Shown: positions 1 through 9,183, counted from the stretch's first letter. The stretch is DNA of 64,000 bases from Bradyrhizobium diazoefficiens (GCF_016599855.1 NZ_CP067041.1:4774001-4838000), one strand, 5' to 3'. Numbers and translations are program-made. The notes: a model not told the origin generated them from the letters alone.

Positions 1-701
1 GAATGGATCAGTCCGATTCTGTCCGACCGCGTCTCGCCCATCCCGACGATCCCTCCGCAACACACGGAGATTCCTGCCGAACGCACGCGATCGATAGTGT
101 CTATTCGGTCCTGAAATGTCCGCGTTGTGGTCACGTTGGCATAATTTTCCGGGCTCGTATCGATATTATGGTTGTAGTAATCAAGCCCTGCTTTCTTGAG
201 CCGTGCCACCTGACTGTCACTAAGCATACCTAGCGTCATACACGTCTCGAGCCCTAGCGCCCGAACACCCTTGATCATTTCGATTACCCTGTCCATATCG
301 CGGTCTTTCGGCTCACGCCAAGCCGCGCCCATGCAGAATCGCTGCGCGCCGGCGGATTTTGCCTTCGCCGCCGCATTCAGCACTTTCGCGACGTCTAAAA
401 GCTTACCGGCAGCAATCCCGGTGTGATGATGAGCTGATTGCGAGCAATATCCGCAATCTTCCGGACATCCCCCAGTCTTGATCGAAAGCAGTGTACAAAG
501 CTGCACCTCGCCTGCGATGTGCCAGCGCCGATGAGCCAACTGCGCCTGCCATATAAGATCCAGGAATGGGAGAGAAAACAGAGCAGTGATTTCGGTTCGG
601 CTCCAGTCTGTTCTCAGCGCGCCCGCATCGGCTCCTGCAGGCAACGCGCTGTGGTCCACGCTATTTGCGATAGAAGGGTGCATGTTCATAGGACTTCTCA
701 T
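1..701 (-). CDS. bioB: Biotin synthase, cut by the left window edge
   Basis: Radical-SAM enzyme that inserts sulfur into dethiobiotin, the last step of biotin synthesis. About 233 codons are visible without a frameshift, from an ATG at 701 to the window edge; the C-terminal third lies outside. The radical-SAM cluster motif CPEDCGYC (Cys-x3-Cys-x2-Cys) follows SIKTGG, as in known BioB. Further typical stretches are [23 protein letters not shown] and [11 protein letters not shown], the last carrying the Cys residues and Gly-rich loop near the [2Fe-2S] site. A second in-frame ATG lies at 686-688. It is transcribed leftwards, so any bioFDA partners would be outside the window. Identity is very sure; whether the gene is complete cannot be seen. 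Confidence 0.95.
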   Translation of the reverse strand, partial: MRSPMNMHPSIANSVDHSALPAGADAGALRTDWSRTEITALFSLPFLDLIWQAQLAHRRWHIAGEVQLCTLLSIKTGGCPEDCGYCSQSAHHHTGIAAGKLLDVAKVLNAAAKAKSAGAQRFCMGAAWREPKDRDMDRVIEMIKGVRALGLETCMTLGMLSDSQVARLKKAGLDYYNHNIDTSPENYANVTTTRTFQDRIDTIDRVRSAGISVCCGGIVGMGETRSDRIGLIH

Positions 702-900
702 AGCTTGGCGAAAAGACTTAGGCTCGTGCACGTATTATCCCTCGCGCACGCCGAGTTGAGAGCACAGATGCGGTTTGCATCCAAATCACGAGTTCAACGA
801 CAAAGCGCCAAGTGTCTTCTCAAGAAAATCAGGCGAGGTCAGCGAACTCGCAAACTATTTCACCGACGACCTCGCCGATACAACGCCGTCCGACGCGGCG

Positions 901-1365
901 GCGCCCATCCTGAACTTCGCAGCAATCGATCTTGAGAAGCGAGAGGTTAAAATGCGATCGCTTCTCTCGAATACGATCATCTCGTTCTCGTGACCGGTTC
1001 TTACCATTCCTATTTTGGTCGCAAACGATTGGGCTAGGCATGAGCCCGGATTGAAGCGCATCATAGACGCTACCGAGATCAGAAAGCGCATGCTTCTTCC
1101 ATTTGAGCTTGCCGAAATTGGCGTAAGTGAGAAAGAGCGGCGGCCCCAGCCCACGTTCGTGATTGTCGGCGGCGGCACCAAACTGGCGTAGAGATGGCCG
1201 GTCCGATCGCCGAACTCGCCCGTTTTATCCTTGCGCGCGACTTCCGGAACATTGATCCGAGCTCTGCCCGAGTGATTCTTGTCGAGACGGTGCCCGCCTG
1301 CTTCGAGCAGTACGGGCGCAACCTGACAGCAGTTGATGTGGAGCCGAAGGGTTGCTGCTGGAACT
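901..1365 (+). pseudogene. NADH dehydrogenase type II (NDH-2) remnant
   Basis: A middle part of a single-subunit FAD-dependent NADH:quinone oxidoreductase, spread over three reading frames. Recognisable pieces are IDLEKREVK, EYDHLVLVTGSYHSYFG, then after a frameshift NDWARHEPGLK followed by DATEIRKRMLLPFELAE and TFVIVGGG (the second Rossmann nucleotide-binding loop), and after another shift VEMAGPIAELAR, ILARDFRNIDPSSARVILVE. Both ends are missing and at least two frameshifts are present, so it cannot be functional. Family identity rests on the order of these motifs. It separates bioB from the DUF899 gene and looks like plain decay. Confidence 0.75.
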
Positions 1366-1484
1366 AGGCGCGTGTTTCGCCACGCGTACGCCGGGGATAG
1401 CCGCACCCACCGCGAGCAACCGCTGACCGTTGCGCGCTGCGGGTGCGAAGAGCCACCCCGAACGGAAAGGGGAAAGAAGGACTC

Positions 1485-2261
1485 CTAGTACTGCAGGTTA
1501 GGGTAGGCAGCGTTGTCTCCGCGTCCTTCGCGCGTTAGATCGAGAGCGCCGTAGATTGGCCAGACCGGGTCGAGGGGGCTGGTGCTGCCGCGTTTGAACA
1601 CGTTCTCGCTCGCCCAATGGTGGCGGATTTCGTCTCCATCGCGTGAGAACACGTTCAGGACCGCGAGCTGCACGCCCTCCGGTGTTTCCGCGTGGTAGTC
1701 GCGGTTGAAGGTGTTGTTCCGCGAGGATAATAGCCGCAGGTTACGCCAGCCGCGTTCCTGTGCGTAGGTGGCGAGCCGTTCGGGACTTGTCTTCGCGATC
1801 ACGACGAGGTTGATCCGCTCGGCGAGATGAAAAGCAGCACCCTCGAGCCCGTCGACGACCGATGTGCATGACGGGCACGGCTGGTCGACAAGCGGCAGCT
1901 CGGCTGTCTTACCTCCCGGGGCACCCGCCCGCTGGTCATGTGACCAGCGCGGAAACATCATGCTGTAGATGACCAACGAGTTCTTGCCTGGTGCGAACAA
2001 CTCAGAGAACCTCACCGTGCTGGCATCGGCTGCGGACTCAAACACATAGTCCTCTCTGATGAGGCCGCCTGGCGGGAGTGCCCGGCGCTTGGCAGCGACC
2101 TGCTCGTTCAGCCGCTGAAGCTCTGCCTCAGCCTCCGACAACTCGTCGCGTGCGCGCCGGTATTCGCTCGACTCGCCGGGGAAGTGGACGTTCGGGTCGA
2201 GGAGTACCTCCCGCCACTTGTTCATGTCGCGTGGTTTGCCTTTGAGAGCCATTGCTTCCAT
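1485..2261 (-). CDS. DUF899 family thioredoxin-like protein
   Basis: About 258 residues with the features of the DUF899 family: an N-terminal helical part with a basic, glutamate-rich stretch (about residues 38-65), the phrase IREDYVFE, and a thioredoxin-fold body with YSMMFPRW and QPCPSCTSVVDGLEGA. The Cys-Pro-Ser-Cys pair resembles a thioredoxin active site, and the end (DPVWPIYGALDLTREGRGD) is typical. The biochemical role of the family is not established; a peroxiredoxin or thiol-redox function is inferred from the fold. An alternative ATG three codons downstream (2252) is similarly placed behind an AGGAAAGG stretch. The gene stands alone, downstream of the FAD oxidase but 340 bases away. 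Confidence 0.85.
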   Translation of the reverse strand: MEAMALKGKPRDMNKWREVLLDPNVHFPGESSEYRRARDELSEAEAELQRLNEQVAAKRRALPPGGLIREDYVFESAADASTVRFSELFAPGKNSLVIYSMMFPRWSHDQRAGAPGGKTAELPLVDQPCPSCTSVVDGLEGAAFHLAERINLVVIAKTSPERLATYAQERGWRNLRLLSSRNNTFNRDYHAETPEGVQLAVLNVFSRDGDEIRHHWASENVFKRGSTSPLDPVWPIYGALDLTREGRGDNAAYPNLQY

Positions 2262-2601
2262 CCTTTCCTATGCTGCGTCCTTATGCTCCGAACTCTCTCC
2301 TTGTAGGGTAGGAATTGGTAGCATCTTTCATATGTTGCGACTTTTTCCCGCGCTTCGCGAGATCTCGGCGGTTCCCCGGACTGCTGTCGACAACCGAGTA
2401 AATGGGGTCAAGACACCAGCCGTCGAGCATCGCGAAGAGGGTATTGAGGAGTTCCGCCAACATCGGATGCGTGATGGTCGCATGCACCATGTCAAAGCGC
2501 GACCAAACTCCGCGGCCACAGCGATGTTCGATGCCTGATGCTCGACTACGGTCCTCGCCGCGCTCCGAGAATGGCGTTTTCTAAATGGGCTGCGAGACAT
2601 G

Positions 2602-4020
2602 TTACGCACTCGATGACAACCCAGCGCGAACGGGCAGGATTTTGCCGGGATTGAGGATGTTCTGCGGATCCAGCGCCCGCTTTAGCTGCCACATGATGTC
2701 GATGGCGTCGCCATGTTCGGCTTCCATGTAATCGATCTTTCCGACGCCAACGCCGTGCTCGCCCGTCGACGTGCCTTCGAAAGCGATGGCACGCTCGATC
2801 ATTCGCGAGTTCACCGCTTTGGCCAAGGCGAATTCCTCTGGGCGCTCCGGATCAAGAATAAACTGGACATGGAAATTGCCATCACCGACGTGCCCGACAA
2901 TCGGTGCCGTCAGCCCCGAGCCCACGATATCTTCCTTGGTCCTAATCAGGCATTCCGCCAAACTCGAAATCGGGACGCACACGTCCGTCGCCCAGACTAA
3001 TGCCCCAGGACGCATTGCCTTAGAAGCGTAGAGCGCGTCATGGCGCGCGCGCCACAACATCGCCCGACGATCCGGCTCCGCGGCCCAATCGAAATCCGCG
3101 CCCCCGGCATCGAGCGCGATCATCCGAACGCTCTCGGCCTGCTCGGCCGCCGACGCCTGACTCCCGTGGAATTCGAAGAACAAGGTCGGCGTCTCCTTGA
3201 GCGACAGACCTGAGAACCGATTGCATGCTGCCACCTGCGCCTCGTCTAGGAACTCCACACGAGCGACCGGAATGCCCGCCTGTATCGTGGTGACCACGGT
3301 CTCGATAGCAGCGGCGACACTGGGAAAGGCGCAAATGGCGGCTGAGATAGCCTCCGGGACGCCATGCAGACGCAGAGTGACGTCGGTGATGATCCCGAAT
3401 GTTCCTTCAGATCCGACAAAGAGCCTCGTAAGATCGTAGCCGGCCGCGGATTTGCGAGCACGGTTGGCTGTCTTGATCAATCGACCATCGGCCACGACGG
3501 CGGTCAGAGCGATGACATTGTCACGCATGGTTCCATAGCGAACGGCATTCGTGCCGGACGCGCGCGTGGCGGTCATGCCGCCGATCGACGCATCGACGCC
3601 GGGGTCGATCGGAAAAAACAAACCGGTGTCCCGCAGATAGCTGTTGAGCTGTTTTCGGGTAACACCCGCCTCTACGGTGCAGTCTTGATCCTCCTGTGAC
3701 ACGCGCAGGATCTGGTTCATCCCAGAGAGATCGATCGAGAGGCCGCCGCAAACAGCGTTGACGCTGCCCTCCAGGCCCGTTCCCGTGCCATAGGCGACGA
3801 TCGGCAGCCTGTGCTCGTGACATAGTCGGACGGCCTCAATAACGTCGTAACGCGTCTTAGCAAGCAGCACGGCGTCAGGCAGCCCCGCGGGATGATAGGA
3901 CTCATCGTGCCCGTGCACACTGCGTACGGCCTCAGCTGTTGAGAGCGCCTCGCCGAAGCGCGCCGCGAGAGCGCTGAGGGCGTATTTCCTTTCGTCGTTG
4001 TGCTGACTTGCGACGGCCAT
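2602..4020 (-). CDS. FAD-linked 2-hydroxyacid dehydrogenase (D-lactate dehydrogenase/GlcD type)
   Basis: A 472-residue flavoprotein of the FAD-linked oxidase family (FAD_binding_4 plus FAD-oxidase_C). The PCMH-type FAD site is clear: GTGTGLEGSVNAVCGGLSIDL near residues 80-100, DPGVDASIGGMTATRASGTNAVRYG near 140, and GYDLTRLFVGSEGTFGIITDVTLRLH. The C-terminal part has the metal/substrate histidines of the family in GHVGDGNFH and the STGEHGVG signature. Full length. Such enzymes oxidise D-lactate, glycolate or other D-2-hydroxyacids, passing electrons to cytochrome c or quinone. It is the last gene of the leftward catabolic series and lies 169 bases after the FAH-family gene, with a remnant in between. 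Substrate unknown. Confidence 0.88.
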   Translation of the reverse strand: MAVASQHNDERKYALSALAARFGEALSTAEAVRSVHGHDESYHPAGLPDAVLLAKTRYDVIEAVRLCHEHRLPIVAYGTGTGLEGSVNAVCGGLSIDLSGMNQILRVSQEDQDCTVEAGVTRKQLNSYLRDTGLFFPIDPGVDASIGGMTATRASGTNAVRYGTMRDNVIALTAVVADGRLIKTANRARKSAAGYDLTRLFVGSEGTFGIITDVTLRLHGVPEAISAAICAFPSVAAAIETVVTTIQAGIPVARVEFLDEAQVAACNRFSGLSLKETPTLFFEFHGSQASAAEQAESVRMIALDAGGADFDWAAEPDRRAMLWRARHDALYASKAMRPGALVWATDVCVPISSLAECLIRTKEDIVGSGLTAPIVGHVGDGNFHVQFILDPERPEEFALAKAVNSRMIERAIAFEGTSTGEHGVGVGKIDYMEAEHGDAIDIMWQLKRALDPQNILNPGKILPVRAGLSSSA

Positions 4021-4039
4021 AATTTCCTCAAGATGCGGG

Positions 4040-4135
4040 TCAGCCGATGGCTGGACCGCCGGCTAAGATCGAAATTTCAGTCACAATCTGATCGCCGGCC
4101 TCAAGCCACAACGGGCCGGCAATGATGAGCGCGCC
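4040..4135 (-). pseudogene. Duplicated 3' scrap of an FAH-family gene
   Basis: Read leftwards, this stretch encodes GPLWLEAGDQIVTEISIL and then a stop. The complete FAH-family gene just upstream ends with PIWLSAGDQVVVEIDQLG. The two match in the WL-x-AGDQ-V-EI core that closes the fumarylacetoacetate hydrolase fold, so this is the tail of a second, related copy whose body has been lost. It sits exactly between the intact FAH gene and the FAD oxidase, where a full second copy would have been an operon member. Confidence 0.6.
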
Positions 4136-4189
4136 CTCTCGAGCTTAGCATCAGATTTGGCAGAACGTGCTCGATGTCGAAGCCGGGCC

Positions 4190-5044
4190 TCATGCGCGCA
4201 CCTCCGGCGCAACGAGCAAGTTCGTCAAAGTGCCCAGCTGATCGATTTCGACTACAACCTGGTCTCCGGCACTTAGCCAGATTGGCGATTCCTTCCCCAG
4301 CAGAACCCCTTCCGGTGTTCCGGTGATGATGAGGTCCCCCGGTTTGAGCGTCGCGTATCGACTCAGGACAGCGATGAGCTCGGCAACACTGAAGATCATG
4401 TCGCTCGTTGAGGAATCCTGCAAAAGCTTACCGTTGACCAGGCAGCGAATGCCAAGCGCTTGGGGATCTTTAATGGTCTCGGCTGTGACAAGGTACGGGC
4501 CTAGCGGCAAGAAGCCGTCCAGCATCTTTCCAATCGTCCATTGACTGGTGGCCAGCTGGGCGCCGCGCGCCGAGAGATCATTGGCGCAACAATAGCCCGC
4601 CACGTGATCCAGTGCGGCTTCGACTGAGACATTGCGCGCTGTCCGTCCGATAATGACACCGAGCTCCGCTTCGAAATCGTACCTCGTATCCACCTCTGGG
4701 AGCGCTACAGAGGCGCCACTGCCAACAAGACTATTGGCAAATTTTCCGAAGATCGCAGGCACCGTTGGAATGGGAAACCCAACCTCGACTGCATGACGAC
4801 GGTAATTTAGACCCACGCAAATGATCTTCTCGGGGGCAATCACTGGGGGCGCAAGACGAAGAGAGTCCAGGGAACGAGCGGGGAGATTTGCAACGCTAAT
4901 TTTTGACCTAATGGCATCGATGTCATCGATCTTGACCGGTGCCGAACCGTGCCAAAGATCGGCGGCGGCGAGGTCGACGACGCCATCGGGGCCAAACAGG
5001 CCTGTCCTGACGGCACCTTCATGAAAGAAATTGACGAGCTTCAT
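4190..5044 (-). CDS. Fumarylacetoacetate hydrolase (FAH) family protein
   Basis: A 284-residue member of the FAH fold family, which includes fumarylpyruvate and acylpyruvate hydrolases, oxaloacetate decarboxylases and 2-hydroxyhepta-2,4-diene-1,7-dioate isomerases. The body begins at IICVGLNYRRHAVE; the metal-binding acid residues lie in DFEAELGVIIGR, followed by the family phrase GYCCANDLSARGAQ and the C-terminal GDLIITGTPEGVLLG. The N-terminal 70 residues form the usual small lead domain. It starts 4 bases after the stop of the alpha/beta hydrolase gene, so the two are surely co-transcribed. Within this operon it fits hydrolysis of a ring-cleavage product; the exact substrate cannot be told from sequence. 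Confidence 0.88.
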   Translation of the reverse strand: MKLVNFFHEGAVRTGLFGPDGVVDLAAADLWHGSAPVKIDDIDAIRSKISVANLPARSLDSLRLAPPVIAPEKIICVGLNYRRHAVEVGFPIPTVPAIFGKFANSLVGSGASVALPEVDTRYDFEAELGVIIGRTARNVSVEAALDHVAGYCCANDLSARGAQLATSQWTIGKMLDGFLPLGPYLVTAETIKDPQALGIRCLVNGKLLQDSSTSDMIFSVAELIAVLSRYATLKPGDLIITGTPEGVLLGKESPIWLSAGDQVVVEIDQLGTLTNLLVAPEVRA

Positions 5045-5048
5045 GGTA

Positions 5049-5915
5049 TCAGCCGTGCCATCCGTCCAAGAAAGCGCGTAGCTCCTGGTTCACCCGTTCC
5101 GGCTGCTCCTCCTGAGGAAGGTGCCCACAACGCGGAATGGCCGAGCCGCGAACGTTCTTCGCCATAGTCTTCCAGACGCCAAGCACGTCAAAGGCCTGGC
5201 CGACGAGCTCAAAATCCGCTCCCCAAAGCGCCAGCACAGGGCATTCGATCAAGTCGTCGGCATCCTCGATGTCTTGCTGGAGATCGATGGGACCGGCACG
5301 ATAGTCGTTGAACGCGCCCCGCAAAGCTCCGGGCTGGGAATATGCGCGCACGTACTCCGCGATGGCCTGTTCGTCGATTGCCGCCGGATTGTAACACCAT
5401 GCACTATAGAAATGCCGAAGGAATATCTCCTCGCGTCCCCCAATCAAAGCCTCGGGCAGATGCGGGACCTGTTGAAAATAGAAGAACCAATACAGTCTTG
5501 CTAATCTTGCATCGGTGGAGTTGAACACAACTCGAGTGGGGATGTTGTCGAGCACCGCCAATCGATTCACCATTTGCCGATTATCTTTGGCAAAGCGCGT
5601 GGCAACCCTGGCCCCACGATCATGGCCTATGAGGCTGATCCGCTCGTAGCCGAAATGCGCGACAAGTTGCCGGATATCTTCCGCCATGGAGCGCTTATCG
5701 TAACCGGAATCTGGCTTGTCCGAATCGCCGTAACCGCGCAGATCGGGCATTATAACGTGATAGTCTTGTGCAAGATCGGGCCATTGATTTCGCCAAGCAT
5801 ACCAGGTCTCTGGATAGCCATGCAGAAGCACAACGGGAGCTCCCTTTCCAGCCTCCGCGACGTGCATGCGGATTCCATTCACGCGAACCGTGTGGCGCGT
5901 CAAAGTCGGTGTCAT
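5049..5915 (-). CDS. Alpha/beta hydrolase, epoxide hydrolase/haloacetate dehalogenase type
   Basis: Alpha/beta hydrolase of about 289 residues. The oxyanion phrase VVLLHGYPETWYAWR, the GYGDSDKP turn and the nucleophile elbow GHDRGARVA (Asp nucleophile rather than Ser) place it with epoxide hydrolases and fluoroacetate/haloacetate dehalogenases. The cap region holds Trp and Tyr residues (YWFFYFQQVPHLPE) and the catalytic His lies in CGHLPQEEQPE near the C-terminus. I chose the ATG at 5915, where homology begins (PTLTRHTVRVNGIRMHVAEAG); the frame is open further upstream. The next gene starts 4 bases after the stop. Dehalogenase and epoxide hydrolase cannot be separated by eye. Confidence 0.85.
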   Translation of the reverse strand: MTPTLTRHTVRVNGIRMHVAEAGKGAPVVLLHGYPETWYAWRNQWPDLAQDYHVIMPDLRGYGDSDKPDSGYDKRSMAEDIRQLVAHFGYERISLIGHDRGARVATRFAKDNRQMVNRLAVLDNIPTRVVFNSTDARLARLYWFFYFQQVPHLPEALIGGREEIFLRHFYSAWCYNPAAIDEQAIAEYVRAYSQPGALRGAFNDYRAGPIDLQQDIEDADDLIECPVLALWGADFELVGQAFDVLGVWKTMAKNVRGSAIPRCGHLPQEEQPERVNQELRAFLDGWHG

Positions 5916-6032
5916 TTGTTGTTCTCGACGTTTAGAAAGGTGTCCCACCTTTTTTCCCAGAGAGGGACACTCGGATCGTTTACTCCTCGCAGGCCGAACA
6001 AGCACCAAGTGGTTCGGCTCTGGTGTAGATAT

Positions 6033-6812
6033 TCAGTCCCAAAATTCACCGTTACGCGGGAGTTTGGCGAAATCTTCGGCGTCATGGCATAAGAACAGTG
6101 GAATGCCGCTCCGCTCGAGTTGTTGCATGCGCTTCCGCGTAATCGACATTGCTTCGACGCTCCAATCCCATGGCATGGGAATCATGTTTTCAAATCCGTC
6201 TCGCTGGTGACCAATATCTGCGCCCAAACAGATACGACCACGGTTTGATAAATTGAGAACCAGAGACTGATGTCCGATCGTATGTCCTGGAGTCTTCAGC
6301 AATCGGATGGCTCCATCATCGAATAGATCAAAGTCGCCTTCGATCTCGAGTATTTTAAGTTGGCGGATTTTGCTGAAGTCATTCTGACAATAAACTGGTC
6401 GCGTCCATGGATCAGGCCAAAGCGCGTATCGGATTTCCTCTCGCTGGACGACATGGGTAGCATCAGGGAAGTAGGACATCCCGCCGGCGTGATCTAGGTG
6501 TAGATGAGAGTACACGACGTAACGCACGTCCTTTGTTCGGATTCCAAACTTATCAAGCTGCGCATCGATAGCGTGCGCTCGCGTAAAAGCGTGAGGTCCA
6601 AATGCCGCACGCACGTTTCCTCCCCAGTATTCATCGGCCCGATCCGGGTCGGCGATTGCCTCGTTTATGCCGGTGTCCCAAAGCACGATCCCATGTTTGG
6701 GATGTTCGATGACGGCAGCGGTTGTTGGGATTTCGACACGCCCCGATGCGAAGGCCACCAACAAGTTCTTGTCGCAGCTGAGCGGACCGACGTTCATAGC
6801 GCTCATTCGCAT
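6033..6812 (-). CDS. Metallo-beta-lactamase-fold lactonase (AHL lactonase-like)
   Basis: A 259-residue metallo-beta-lactamase-fold hydrolase. The dinuclear metal motif HxHxDH is present as SHLHLDHAGGM, with further ligands in TPGHTIGHQSL and LGADIGH. The N-terminal lead (VLWDTGINEAIADP) and the order of motifs are those of N-acyl-homoserine lactone lactonases of the AttM/BlcC/AiiA group, which also contains gamma-lactonases of catabolic pathways. GGGAG stands 8 bases upstream of the ATG. Two readings are possible: quorum quenching, or opening of a lactone formed in the pathway of the neighbouring enzymes. Its place inside the catabolic series favours the second, but this is inference. Confidence 0.85.
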   Translation of the reverse strand: MRMSAMNVGPLSCDKNLLVAFASGRVEIPTTAAVIEHPKHGIVLWDTGINEAIADPDRADEYWGGNVRAAFGPHAFTRAHAIDAQLDKFGIRTKDVRYVVYSHLHLDHAGGMSYFPDATHVVQREEIRYALWPDPWTRPVYCQNDFSKIRQLKILEIEGDFDLFDDGAIRLLKTPGHTIGHQSLVLNLSNRGRICLGADIGHQRDGFENMIPMPWDWSVEAMSITRKRMQQLERSGIPLFLCHDAEDFAKLPRNGEFWD

Positions 6813-7079
6813 TTCTTTCGCTCCCTTCCCATTTTGTGAACCTTCTGGTACTTGCTGAGGCGCGGGTTCGATCCCTATGAATGTCGCATGCAGAGCATTG
6901 AGACATTTGGGTATCGCGTGCTGGCTGGCCGGAACCGCAGCCTATCGCGGCTGAGTTGTGAGGAAGCTTCCGAATAGACCCGAGAGCGTGCCGGCGCCCG
7001 ACAGGACCGAGCCCAGAGGTACGACGCTGGAAGCACTTGGACGTCCAAAAGCCCGTTCGATACACGACCTATTGTGGCG

Positions 7080-7733
7080 CTATTTCGCGGGCTCCTCTCT
7101 GATCCTATCGCCACTTTTAGCGACAGGAATAACCCAGATTGGCGTCGATCCGGGCGCGGAGCTAAGCAACGATGTGTATGGCTCATTGTTAGGCATGTCT
7201 TGATTGATTCCTCGAAGCGCTTCTTTCGCGGAATCCGGCAGCACGACCATCACATGCGGACCAATGTAGAACCATTCTTTTACTTCCCTGGGATCCTTCG
7301 CTTTTACCGCGTTCTGTCCCTGCCGCGCCTCCCCCATGAGCATGTACGAAAGCCCAACGCGGTCGATATTTGGCTTTTGCCCCGCGAAAGTGGCCTTTAT
7401 CCACTTCATCATCGTCTCATCTACACACATGGGATTGTGCTGCGGTCTTCCAGGGGTGTCGGGCATGCAAGTCCAACCATTGCTTCCCTCGCGCAAAACT
7501 CTCCCCTCGTGCGATCCATCTTTCGAGTTCGGCCAATCGACAACCGCTGCATGGTCGGTGATACTGGCGGGACCCGCGCTCAGAGCATTTGCGATTTTCC
7601 ATTCGTCAGAGTGCTCTGACGTGGTGAAAGTGCCCGGGGGCAAGGATGTCTTCAGAGTAGAAAGGTCCTCCGCACAGGCCGACGATGCGATCGCCGCGAG
7701 GCCGATCGCTCCATACAAGGCACTCTTAATCAT
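7080..7733 (-). CDS. Exported protein of unknown function
   Basis: About 217 residues starting at an ATG that precedes a clear signal peptide (MIKSALYGAIGLAAIASSACA, probable cleavage after the CA). The mature protein has a pair of Cys residues (WTCMPDTPGRPQHNPMCVDE) that could form a disulfide, and a GPHVMVVLPD segment. I do not recognise a named family, though similar periplasmic proteins with a conserved WTCMP-type region occur in rhizobia as far as I recall. It lies between the tautomerase and the lactonase in the same orientation, with gaps of roughly 190 and 270 bases, so operon membership is uncertain. Confidence 0.7.
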   Translation of the reverse strand: MIKSALYGAIGLAAIASSACAEDLSTLKTSLPPGTFTTSEHSDEWKIANALSAGPASITDHAAVVDWPNSKDGSHEGRVLREGSNGWTCMPDTPGRPQHNPMCVDETMMKWIKATFAGQKPNIDRVGLSYMLMGEARQGQNAVKAKDPREVKEWFYIGPHVMVVLPDSAKEALRGINQDMPNNEPYTSLLSSAPGSTPIWVIPVAKSGDRIREEPAK

Positions 7734-7924
7734 AGACCCGCCATCCTTCTCCGTATTGCGAAACACATTTTCCTCCGCCATTCCGTTTTGCTGCAGATAA
7801 GACCACGACTACGCTGAAGGCCTCGGCTGTGGCGGGCGCGCTCGCACACGCGCCGGCCAGCAGCAAACCAGCGACCCGGACGACATCGCATCGGGGCCTG
7901 ATCGTCGAGATCAGCCAAAGCCGC

Positions 7925-8335
7925 CTAAGTCGATGCAAGCGCCGCCGAAATGTGAGCGCGTTGCGCCAACCCCTGGCCGAATGAGATGTTTTCACCCGGC
8001 AGCTCATACAGTAGAACTAACAAGTCGTCCTTCGACAATCCAATCGCCTCGACGACCCTGCGATTCAGCTCCTTCAGCAAAGCCAGTTTCACGTCCTTCG
8101 AACGACCAGCTATAAATGTGAGCTCGAGCAGGATAAACTCCTCGGAATAGTTAAGTCCCAGGAAAGAGGGTGTATGTACGAACCTGCTTGGGGGAAGTTC
8201 GTGGATGATACGAAAATAGTCGTCCGGCGGAATCTTGAGAACGTCTTCGAGAGCGCCTTGAATCGCAGCTCCTAGGCGTTCGAGCTTTTCGTTGTCGTAT
8301 GTTCCCTTTGTAACGTGAATCTTTGCCGTGGGCAT
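7925..8335 (-). CDS. Tautomerase family protein (4-oxalocrotonate tautomerase-like)
   Basis: A 136-residue protein of the tautomerase superfamily. The second residue is Pro (MPTAKIHV), which becomes the catalytic N-terminal base after Met removal. The length of about 130 matches the long-chain group (fused two-repeat or malonate semialdehyde decarboxylase-like), not the 62-residue 4-OT itself. An excellent ribosome site, AAGGAGA, stands 5 bases before the ATG. It follows the enoyl-CoA hydratase gene by 83 bases. In a ring-cleavage pathway such enzymes isomerise 2-hydroxymuconate-type dienols or act on dehalogenated 3-carbon acids. Confidence 0.82.
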   Translation of the reverse strand: MPTAKIHVTKGTYDNEKLERLGAAIQGALEDVLKIPPDDYFRIIHELPPSRFVHTPSFLGLNYSEEFILLELTFIAGRSKDVKLALLKELNRRVVEAIGLSKDDLLVLLYELPGENISFGQGLAQRAHISAALAST

Positions 8336-8418
8336 TGGGTCTCCTTTTCTAAATTCTCAATAGGCTTGCAATGCCTCACGGGCTCGAACTCGATTCGCGC
8401 CAGAGGCGCGGGCACGTT

Positions 8419-9183
8419 TCAATTCCAGCTGAATTTAGGCGGGCGCCCTTCCATCAGCGCCGCCACCGCTTCTTTTCCTTCGGCGGAAGCAATTTGCGCT
8501 CCCAGTGCGGCATTTTCCATATGCATGCGGGCGAGGATGACCTTGGTGTCCTCCGCGGTCAATCGCTTCAGCAATTGCAACGCCTTGAACGGCTTCTGCA
8601 GGATCTGCTTCACGATCGAGTGAGACATCTGAATTAGCTCTTCCGCAGAGACGATGCGATTTACGAGCCCATAACTATAGGCCGCCTCGGCATAGAAGGG
8701 TTCGCCCAGCAATAGCAACTCCATTGTACGCTGATGGCCGATGAGGCGCGGCAGAAGCAGCGAGCTCGCCGCTTCCGGCACAATTGCCAGATTGATGAAA
8801 GGCAATTGGAAGCGCGTGCCGGACACCGCGAGGACAAGATCGCAATGCAGCAACATCGTAGTTCCGATACCGACGGCCAACCCGTTGACCGCAGCGATTA
8901 GTATCTTCTCGTTCGCGGCGAGCGCCCGCAGCATTCGAAAGACCGGAGCATCATCTCTTACGGGTGGGTCACTCAGAAACTCCTGCAAGTCGTTGCCGGC
9001 AGTGAATGCGTCTCCAGCCCCAGTTATGAGCAAGCACCGAATGTCGTCGTCCCGATTGGCCTGCTCAAAAAGCTCGGTGAGCCGATTATACATCTCGTTA
9101 GACAACGCGTTCTTCCGGTCTGGACGGTTGAACTTGATCTCCATTAATCCATCCTGCCGGGACACTTGGATCGGTTCAGTCAT
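8419..9183 (-). CDS. Enoyl-CoA hydratase/isomerase family protein
   Basis: Crotonase-fold protein of about 254 residues. Oxyanion-hole segments are visible as ITGAGDAFTAGNDLQEF and AVNGLAVGIGTTMLLHCDL. The downstream LAIVPEAASSLLLPRLIG matches the delta-isomerase/PaaG-like branch, where the position of the hydratase Glu is not the usual GG-T-RL context. The ATG at 9183 has AGGAAGG 5 bases upstream and is preferred over the longer frame. It is the first gene of the leftward series, about 560 bases from the divergent LysR gene, so that regulator may control it. Confidence 0.87.
   Translation of the reverse strand: MTEPIQVSRQDGLMEIKFNRPDRKNALSNEMYNRLTELFEQANRDDDIRCLLITGAGDAFTAGNDLQEFLSDPPVRDDAPVFRMLRALAANEKILIAAVNGLAVGIGTTMLLHCDLVLAVSGTRFQLPFINLAIVPEAASSLLLPRLIGHQRTMELLLLGEPFYAEAAYSYGLVNRIVSAEELIQMSHSIVKQILQKPFKALQLLKRLTAEDTKVILARMHMENAALGAQIASAEGKEAVAALMEGRPPKFSWN

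Noticed and set aside
438..935. A long rightward open frame over the bioB gene
   Set aside because: It is opposite to bioB, basic in composition and without domain patterns; the bioB reading explains the region.
2281..2609. Leftward frames with MLAELLNTLFAMLDG that recall the FCD domain of GntR regulators
   Set aside because: The match is short, frames change, and no DNA-binding part is present; too weak to annotate.
6858..6885. A GGTTCGATCCC-like tRNA T-loop sequence
   Set aside because: The flanking bases do not form the five-pair T stem and no acceptor, D or anticodon arms are found; it is a chance match or a minimal relic.
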